From Prevotella sp. HUN102 (GTDB lineage Bacteria > Bacteroidota > Bacteroidia > Bacteroidales > Bacteroidaceae), in assembly GCF_000688375.1 (NCBI RefSeq), contig NZ_JIAF01000004.1, forward strand, positions 1 through 64,000: DNA of 64,000 nt. Direction: 5' to 3'. Below are positions 59,680-64,000 of the stretch, one piece after another. A program made the translations under genes and the position numbers. The notes below the pieces were generated by a model, which had not been told where the DNA came from, ran no database searches, and saw nothing but the letters and a program-made list of their open reading frames with translations. How positions within the stretch are numbered: position 1 is the stretch's first letter; each line of letters opens with the position of its first letter.

Positions 59680-60444
59680 ATGGAAAAGACAAAAAAGGAC
59701 AGATTATTCGAGGTTATGGAAGCCTTGGGATTGTCAGATTATCGGGTTTATACAGATGTTCCCGAGATAACAAAAAATATGATGACAAAATTGCGAAATG
59801 GAGAAACAAAAGACGCCTCGTCTAAGATACTTGAGCCATTTTGTAAGCATTACAAGAAAGTAAACCCATCCTATTTGTTAATAGGCGAAGGCTCCATGTT
59901 CACTACAGGCGACAATAACCAGTCCATTGTCGCAGGAGGAAATGTAACCAACTCAAACAACAGGACGACAGGAACATCCGGTATAAGTACAGCAAAGGCT
60001 GTTAAGCCGTATCTGCGTGAGGAACTTGCAAATATACCTTATGTTCCGGTGGATGCAAAGGCTTCTTTCATTGAAAGTCTCTACGACAATGCTTATGAAA
60101 TGGAGACATACGGAGTAATGGCAGAAGATGGGGAGCAACTTAATGAAGCTGAATACAAAGTGTTTCAAATAGACGGAGACAGCATGATACCGAACATTCC
60201 GGATAGGTCTAAAGTTCTTGCAAAAATAATACCTGAGACAAAATGGGAGGAAGCATCAGGAGTTGTATTCGTCATCTATGGAAAAACTCTAACCATAAAG
60301 CGAATCTTAAAAAATAGCTTATTTAGCAAAAATATACTCACACTTAAAGCAGACAACCCTGTTTACGGGCAAGTGGATGTGGAAAGAAACGAGATAAGAG
60401 GAATATGGCAGGCTATTCGAATAGTGAGCCAAAGAATTGTTTAA
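59680..60444 (+). CDS. CI-like phage repressor (HTH + S24 peptidase)
   Basis: The N-terminal third is a helix-turn-helix domain, and the C-terminal domain is S24 peptidase-like: 'FQIDGDSMIPNIPDRSKVLA' (Ser near residue 168) and 'YGKTLTIKRIL' (Lys near residue 207). A Gly/Asn-rich linker ('GDNNQSIVAGGNVTNSNN') joins them. S24 repressors cleave themselves on RecA activation, which induces the prophage. Operators lie upstream of its start and at 57781. Confidence 0.9.
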   Translation: MEKTKKDRLFEVMEALGLSDYRVYTDVPEITKNMMTKLRNGETKDASSKILEPFCKHYKKVNPSYLLIGEGSMFTTGDNNQSIVAGGNVTNSNNRTTGTSGISTAKAVKPYLREELANIPYVPVDAKASFIESLYDNAYEMETYGVMAEDGEQLNEAEYKVFQIDGDSMIPNIPDRSKVLAKIIPETKWEEASGVVFVIYGKTLTIKRILKNSLFSKNILTLKADNPVYGQVDVERNEIRGIWQAIRIVSQRIV

Positions 60445-60459
60445 TTTAATATTTCATAG

Positions 60460-60786
60460 ATGGGAAATAATCAAGAATTGGTTGCTGAACAAGGAAATAT
60501 CAGCGATTCCAATAACAGTAACGAGGGAAACGCAGGGCGTGATATACTCAATAACTATACCGACAAAAATGCCGTAAATATGGAGATACATTCCAGTCAA
60601 GACGAAGTAATCAAAGGCCTGAAATCCGTCATTTTAGGATTGCAGCATCAGATTGACAGGATGCAGGACCAGATGGAGGTGTATCAGAAGCAGTTTACCA
60701 AGGCGCAGGAACTCAAGGAAAAACTTATGGATATGCTTTTGGAGGACAGGAAACTATTGCAGAAAAAATTAGAGGGTTTAAATTAG
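60460..60786 (+). CDS. Coiled-coil partner of the repressor, 108 aa
   Basis: The N-terminus ('GNISDSNNSNEGNAGRDILN') resembles the asparagine-rich linker of the repressor, and the C-terminus is a long coiled coil ('LQHQIDRMQDQMEVYQKQFT'). It starts 16 bases after the repressor stop. It may modulate the repressor; function not known. Confidence 0.6.
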   Translation: MGNNQELVAEQGNISDSNNSNEGNAGRDILNNYTDKNAVNMEIHSSQDEVIKGLKSVILGLQHQIDRMQDQMEVYQKQFTKAQELKEKLMDMLLEDRKLLQKKLEGLN

Positions 60787-60868
60787 TTTTAGCAATGTTT
60801 CAACATTGGAGCTTATATGTTTTACAAACGCCTGTAAATAAAGCGTTTACACTCTTAAAGGACTTCGT

Positions 60869-60913
60869 TTCCGGTTCTGAAGGTCTTGGGTTTGAATCCC
60901 AACGGAGTCACCA
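60869..60913 (+). repeat. Right attachment core of prophage B (3' part of tRNA-Arg)
   Basis: This is identical over 45 bp to 6787-6831. The sequence to the left is phage DNA, not the 5' half of a tRNA, and the chromosome starts on the right. Confidence 0.92.
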
Positions 60914-60919
60914 ACAGTA

Positions 60920-60960
60920 AAAAGAGAGTGTACGAATGGCGTTCACTCTCTTTTCTTTTT
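60920..60960. terminator. Terminator after the attachment site
   Basis: AAAGAGAGTG...CACTCTCTTTTC with T-rich flank. It would be the terminator of the intact tRNA-Arg and also ends the YqeY-like gene on the other strand. Confidence 0.8.
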
Positions 60961-60989
60961 CAGTCTTACACCTATCTTATAAGCATACT

Positions 60990-61424
60990 TTACAGCAAGC
61001 CACGCACAATCGCTGCAAGGCTCTTGCCGTCTGCCATAGGCAACTGTGCCTTCACAGCCTTGATGATAATGCCCATATTCGCGCCCGGATTGGCTGCAAT
61101 CGCTTCCTTTGCACACGCAGTAACTTCCTCTTCAGTAGGAACGGCAGGGAGATACAGGCTGATAATGTCAAGTTCCTTTTTCTCATTTTCAGCCAATTCC
61201 CCACGCCCGGCTTTCTCATACTGGTCGATGGCATCCTTGCGCTGCGCCACCATTTTCTTGAGAATGGAAAATTCCGTCTCCTCATCCATCTCCTTGCCTG
61301 CGCCCTCCTTGGAAGTCTTGAACTTCAGGAACTCTGTCTTTATCAGACGGAGCACGTCGCGTTTCTCTGTTTTCTTAGCCACCATCGCATCGCGAATCAG
61401 CTCATCAATATTGCCGTTAATCAT
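60990..61424 (-). CDS. GatB/YqeY-domain protein
   Basis: The 144-residue protein matches the YqeY family: 'DELIRDAMVAKKTEKRDVLR' at the start, 'FSILKKMVAQRKDAIDQYEK' in the middle and 'PGANMGIIIKAVKAQLPMAD' near the end. These proteins resemble the tail domain of GatB, which contacts tRNA in Asn/Gln-tRNA amidotransferase. It is a chromosomal gene, free of phage features. ATG 61424 was chosen because the longer frame adds no conserved residues. Confidence 0.9.
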   Translation of the reverse strand: MINGNIDELIRDAMVAKKTEKRDVLRLIKTEFLKFKTSKEGAGKEMDEETEFSILKKMVAQRKDAIDQYEKAGRGELAENEKKELDIISLYLPAVPTEEEVTACAKEAIAANPGANMGIIIKAVKAQLPMADGKSLAAIVRGLL

Positions 61425-61703
61425 CTTAATATATATTTTAGTTTGTCTTAAAACACATTTGTAGGTCTGCCCTCTCTGCAAAAGTAGCAAAATTTTGCTT
61501 AGTTTCATTCCGATATTCAATGTTTTTTCTGCAAAAGCGCAAATATCGCTCCAAGTTCAAGCTGATTCCGAACCCAGAGACATCAGTTTTCCCATCCGTA
61601 AGTCCTCAAGTGATTCATCTTTATACATCTAAAATATACGACCCGTAAGTATCTGAAAATCAATTATCTTTTTCCTCATTTCCATTCTTGCGAAGATTGC
61701 GTC

Positions 61704-61744
61704 CCATTCTTCGCAAAAACGCAATGCAATCTTGCGAAGAATGG
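61704..61744. repeat. Palindromic chromosomal repeat CCATTCTTCGCAA...TTGCGAAGAATGG
   Basis: A perfect 13-bp inverted repeat with extra related words (CTTGCGAAGATTGC, GCAATCTTCG) around it fills part of an intergenic space of about 470 bp. No gene is seen in 61425-61893. Confidence 0.7.
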
Positions 61745-61893
61745 AATGCAATCTTCGGTCATTTGCAAAGCGTGTATATTATCTCCGTAAAATAAGAGAT
61801 ATTCTGCTGAATCAATGATGAAATTTCTTTGGAGATTCAAGCAGGCAGTATTAAGAGAGCAAAAAGGTGTAGAGTCAACCAGCAAGTGCAAAA

Positions 61894-62832
61894 TTACAAC
61901 ACATGTTTGAAGAACTCGCACTTTGGTGTGGAAAAGTTTAATTTTTCCCTTGGTCTTTCATTCAATTTCTTCTGTATGGCCATAATCCTCTTGTCCGTAT
62001 AGTTCTCAAAGGAATCCTTTTTAGGTATATATTGTCTGATTAACTTGTTTGTATTCTCAATGGCTCCCTTTTGCCATGGACAATATGGATCTGCAAAGTA
62101 CACAGGCACGCCCAACCATTTCGTGATATCCTTATGTGCGGCAAACTCAGGTCCGTTGTCAGTGGTAATGGTCTTCAGTCTGTCCTTGTATGGCAGCAGC
62201 AGTCTCCTGACTGCTTTTGCCAGAGGCTTCGACTGCTTCCCAAATGGCAGTTTCCGCATAAGCAACATATTGGTGGATTTCTCCACCAGTGTGAGTATGG
62301 CCCTTTGGGCAGGGTCGACGATCAGGTCCATCTCAAAGTCTCCAAATCTCTTCCCGTCCACTTCCTTGCTTCTCTCATGGATGCTCACCCTGTCCTTGAC
62401 AGGAAGATGCCCACCCTTGGGGTGATGCCTGTATTTCATCTGATGTCTTGTGTGCCCGGCAAGTTTCCCTGTCGGGTCATCGTGGATGATGTTGTAGATG
62501 GACTGATGGGACACCCTTATCCCCTCATTCACACGCAGATACCCCGATATTTGTCTTGGAGACCATTGGTCATTAACGATATATTCCTTGATTCTCCAGA
62601 CCAATTCGTCGGAGAGCCTGGAGTTGCTCACCGTTCGCCTCCTGCGCTCCATGGCCATGTCGTGCGCCTTCGTCCAGATATACTTTCCCGAGGGCGTGCT
62701 GTTGCGTTTGATTTCACGTGAGAGTGTTGCCTGACTGATGCCGACGATGGCGGCAATATCTTTTCTTGCGGTTTTCTTTTGAAGTAAGGCGAAAATTTGC
62801 GACCTTTGCTCCGAGATTAATTGATGGTACAT
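61894..62832 (-). CDS. IS30-family transposase
   Basis: The N-terminal helix-turn-helix ('ARKDIAAIVGISQATLSREI') and the IS30 DDE catalytic domain ('GDFEMDLIVDPAQ', 'ITTDNGPEFAAHKDI', 'PWQKGAIENTNKLIRQYIPK') are intact over 312 residues. Clear terminal inverted repeats were not identified by eye. It lies in chromosomal DNA right of the prophages. ATG 62832 was preferred to a TTG two codons upstream. Confidence 0.92.
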   Translation of the reverse strand: MYHQLISEQRSQIFALLQKKTARKDIAAIVGISQATLSREIKRNSTPSGKYIWTKAHDMAMERRRRTVSNSRLSDELVWRIKEYIVNDQWSPRQISGYLRVNEGIRVSHQSIYNIIHDDPTGKLAGHTRHQMKYRHHPKGGHLPVKDRVSIHERSKEVDGKRFGDFEMDLIVDPAQRAILTLVEKSTNMLLMRKLPFGKQSKPLAKAVRRLLLPYKDRLKTITTDNGPEFAAHKDITKWLGVPVYFADPYCPWQKGAIENTNKLIRQYIPKKDSFENYTDKRIMAIQKKLNERPREKLNFSTPKCEFFKHVL

Positions 62833-62857
62833 AAACAATACAAAGTTAGTTAATCTT

Positions 62858-62882
62858 GGGGAGACTTCGGTCTCCCTTTTTT
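62858..62882 (+). terminator. Terminator GGGAGAC-TTCG-GTCTCCC-TTTTTT
   Basis: A perfect 7-bp stem with a UUCG loop and a T tract on the plus strand, located just outside the transposase gene. It may insulate the IS from outside transcription. Confidence 0.88.
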
Positions 62883-62909
62883 AATTTGTATTGCCGGTTG
62901 TTGCTTTTT

Positions 62910-62973
62910 CCTCGCCGAGAGATGCACACAACCTCTCGCTACGCTTCGAGAACGTCTGCATCTCTCGGCGAGG
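62910..62973. repeat. 17-bp perfect inverted repeat CCTCGCCGAGAGATGCA...TGCATCTCTCGGCGAGG
   Basis: The arms are 17 bp and the loop of about 30 bases has its own small palindrome (CTCGCTACGCTTCGAG). It looks like a dispersed chromosomal palindrome (REP/MITE-type). No gene lies between 62833 and 63199. Confidence 0.75.
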
Positions 62974-63199
62974 GCTACTCTTTTTTGCACTTCGATTTGG
63001 AATCTTCAAAGGTAGGGATGAAATTAATCGAACCAACAGGACGTTTATGAAGAAAAAGAATTAATTTTGCAATGACGAAATAGGTGATGGGTAATTATCG
63101 TCGCTCTTGAATGATGATTCCCCCTTTATTCCTTTCATTCGCTTATGAGGTGCTTCTCTCACTCAATTCGTTTAATCTCATAAATATATAAAAAGAAAT

Positions 63200-63736
63200 A
63201 TGACACAGCAACAATACAAACAGATTTTCAAGAACGACCTGAAGGAATATCTGCTCTCGCACGGCAAGGTGGACGAACGCCTGCCGGAAGCTCCCGACTT
63301 GGAGGCTCTCTGGTTGAAGATAGGACAGGCGTATCTTCCCGACGGAATGCGCGAGTACAACAGCTATCCTACCGTTGCGCTCGGATGGATGATGTATACC
63401 GGAATGGCTCTCGCCAAGTATTGGGACGAGGATTGGGAGGTCTATGGCAAAGTGGAGAATCTCTATACTTATCTCCTCGGCAAGACGGATTACGACCATT
63501 TGGACGACTACATTCGCGGGAAGGTTCTTCAGCTTACCGCTGAGGAGTCGAAAGCTCTCGAGCTGCTTGTGGGCGAATGTGCCTCGCGCACTTACAGTCA
63601 GATCAGAAGACTGCGCATAGAGCCGAGCACCAATGATGCTTTCCACGCCTTCCTCGGTGCTCTCCATCAGATGTATCTCTTCGGAATAGCCGTAGAGTTG
63701 AAGACGCTCGGCTATCGTATGACGGCAATAGGCTAA
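63200..63736 (+). CDS. Unknown conserved chromosomal protein, 178 aa
   Basis: The helical product contains 'YPTVALGWMMYTGMALAKYW' and 'FHAFLGALHQMYLFGIAVEL', with two hydrophobic helices that look buried rather than membrane-spanning. It has no phage features. Function unknown; the codon use is that of the chromosome. Confidence 0.75.
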   Translation: MTQQQYKQIFKNDLKEYLLSHGKVDERLPEAPDLEALWLKIGQAYLPDGMREYNSYPTVALGWMMYTGMALAKYWDEDWEVYGKVENLYTYLLGKTDYDHLDDYIRGKVLQLTAEESKALELLVGECASRTYSQIRRLRIEPSTNDAFHAFLGALHQMYLFGIAVELKTLGYRMTAIG

Positions 63737-63848
63737 GAGATATTCCGAAAAACCGTTGAATAATAAATTTGTCAATAGTTCCATTCGCCATTTCGGTATC
63801 TCCGTGATAGTGTTTGCTTAGGTTATGCCATCTGAAGAGTATAACAGA

Positions 63849-63889
63849 AAACGCTCCCAAACCTGTGAGTGTGAGGTTTGGGAGCGTTT
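63849..63889. terminator. Long terminator hairpin AAACGCTCCCAAACCT...AGGTTTGGGAGCGTTT
   Basis: A perfect 16-bp stem with a 9-nt loop, able to terminate transcription in both directions, about 110 bp after the gene at 63200-63736. Nothing else is supported to the right edge. Confidence 0.88.
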
Positions 63890-64000
63890 GTATTGTTTCT
63901 AATCCATAAAGTAAGAAAGGATGGGGCATATCAGCCTGTTCCTTCTTATGCAAACAGAAGAATCATCCACTGAGCCAACATTACGCGGAGGAACATCGTG

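Larger units (their letters stand above)
6787..60913. mobile_element. Prophage B, about 54 kb, complete
   Basis: The element is bounded by a 45-bp perfect direct repeat (6787-6831 and 60869-60913). A tyrosine recombinase lies just inside the left copy, and a CI-like repressor with its partner lies just inside the right copy. Between them is a full siphophage gene set: terminase, portal, capsid, tail chaperone, tape measure, tail tip, lysis and a leftward early operon. The core repeat matches the 3' part of a tRNA, the classic integration site. Confidence 0.9.

Noticed and set aside
63603-63953. Leftward 116-codon frame at the right edge
   Set aside because: It runs through the strong terminator hairpin at 63849-63889 and lies antisense to the end of the gene at 63200-63736.

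Overview
The window looks like a Bacteroidales chromosome, probably Prevotella- or Bacteroides-like, carrying two phages integrated in tandem. The evidence for the host is the repeated promoter box TAnnTTTG, the lack of strong Shine-Dalgarno sequences, the Bacteroidetes-type tyrosine recombinase, DUF2693, DUF3127 and DUF5675 family proteins, and short chromosomal palindromes right of the second prophage. A 45-bp perfect direct repeat, which is the 3' part of a tRNA (probably tRNA-Arg with anticodon CCG), lies at 6787-6831 and 60869-60913. It bounds a 54-kb prophage (B). Everything left of 6787 is the right end of another prophage (A). Neither repeat copy is preceded by a tRNA 5' half, so the intact tRNA is expected left of prophage A, outside the window. 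Layout of prophage A (1-6786): end of a tail-fibre gene, then a diversity-generating retroelement (DGR) with a target gene (variable repeat 2629-2740), template repeat (2837-2942) and reverse transcriptase. The reverse transcriptase reading frame appears broken once near 3231 and is fused at its C-terminus to a second domain. A lysis block follows: holin, amidase and a spanin-like protein. Layout of prophage B: integrase (6973), a copied iteron cluster (8177-8301), small regulators with a mirror-image divergent promoter (9387-9546), then a rightward late region. The late region holds a PAPS-reductase/ParB pair, terminase subunits, portal, scaffold, capsid, head-tail joining proteins, tail tube, a frameshifted tail chaperone (20056-20642), tape measure (24620-29905), tail tip, fibres and lysis genes (38394-39990). 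Two opposite-strand cargo segments interrupt the tail genes: 20661-22520 (XRE repressor, DUF4236/FtsK-gamma/TPR membrane protein, small membrane protein) and 30449-30973. GC content rises sharply from about 33.3 kb to 41 kb. From 57.4 kb down to 40.1 kb a long leftward early operon carries DNA metabolism genes: a Sak4-like recombinase, PD-(D/E)XK nuclease, DUF3127 SSB, NinB- and NinG-like proteins, helicase, a replication protein whose gene contains 12-bp iterons, two cytosine methyltransferase-family proteins and many small ORFans. It also holds a homing endonuclease placed inside the 3' end of the NinG-like gene, two over-long tRNA-like genes, and a hexapeptide-repeat protein with an 18-bp coding minisatellite. 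The immunity region (57.7-60.8 kb) has a CI-like S24 repressor, a Rha/ORF6C antirepressor, operators AGATACCAA-n9-TTGGTATCT, and two long leader regions before leftward genes. Right of 60913 is ordinary chromosome: a GatB/YqeY-domain gene, an IS30-family transposase, hairpins and an unrecognised conserved gene. The most notable items are the DGR, the duplicated iteron cluster (once inside the replication gene, once beside the integrase), the DUF4236/FtsK-gamma/TPR cargo cassette, the homing endonuclease insertion, and the hexapeptide minisatellite.
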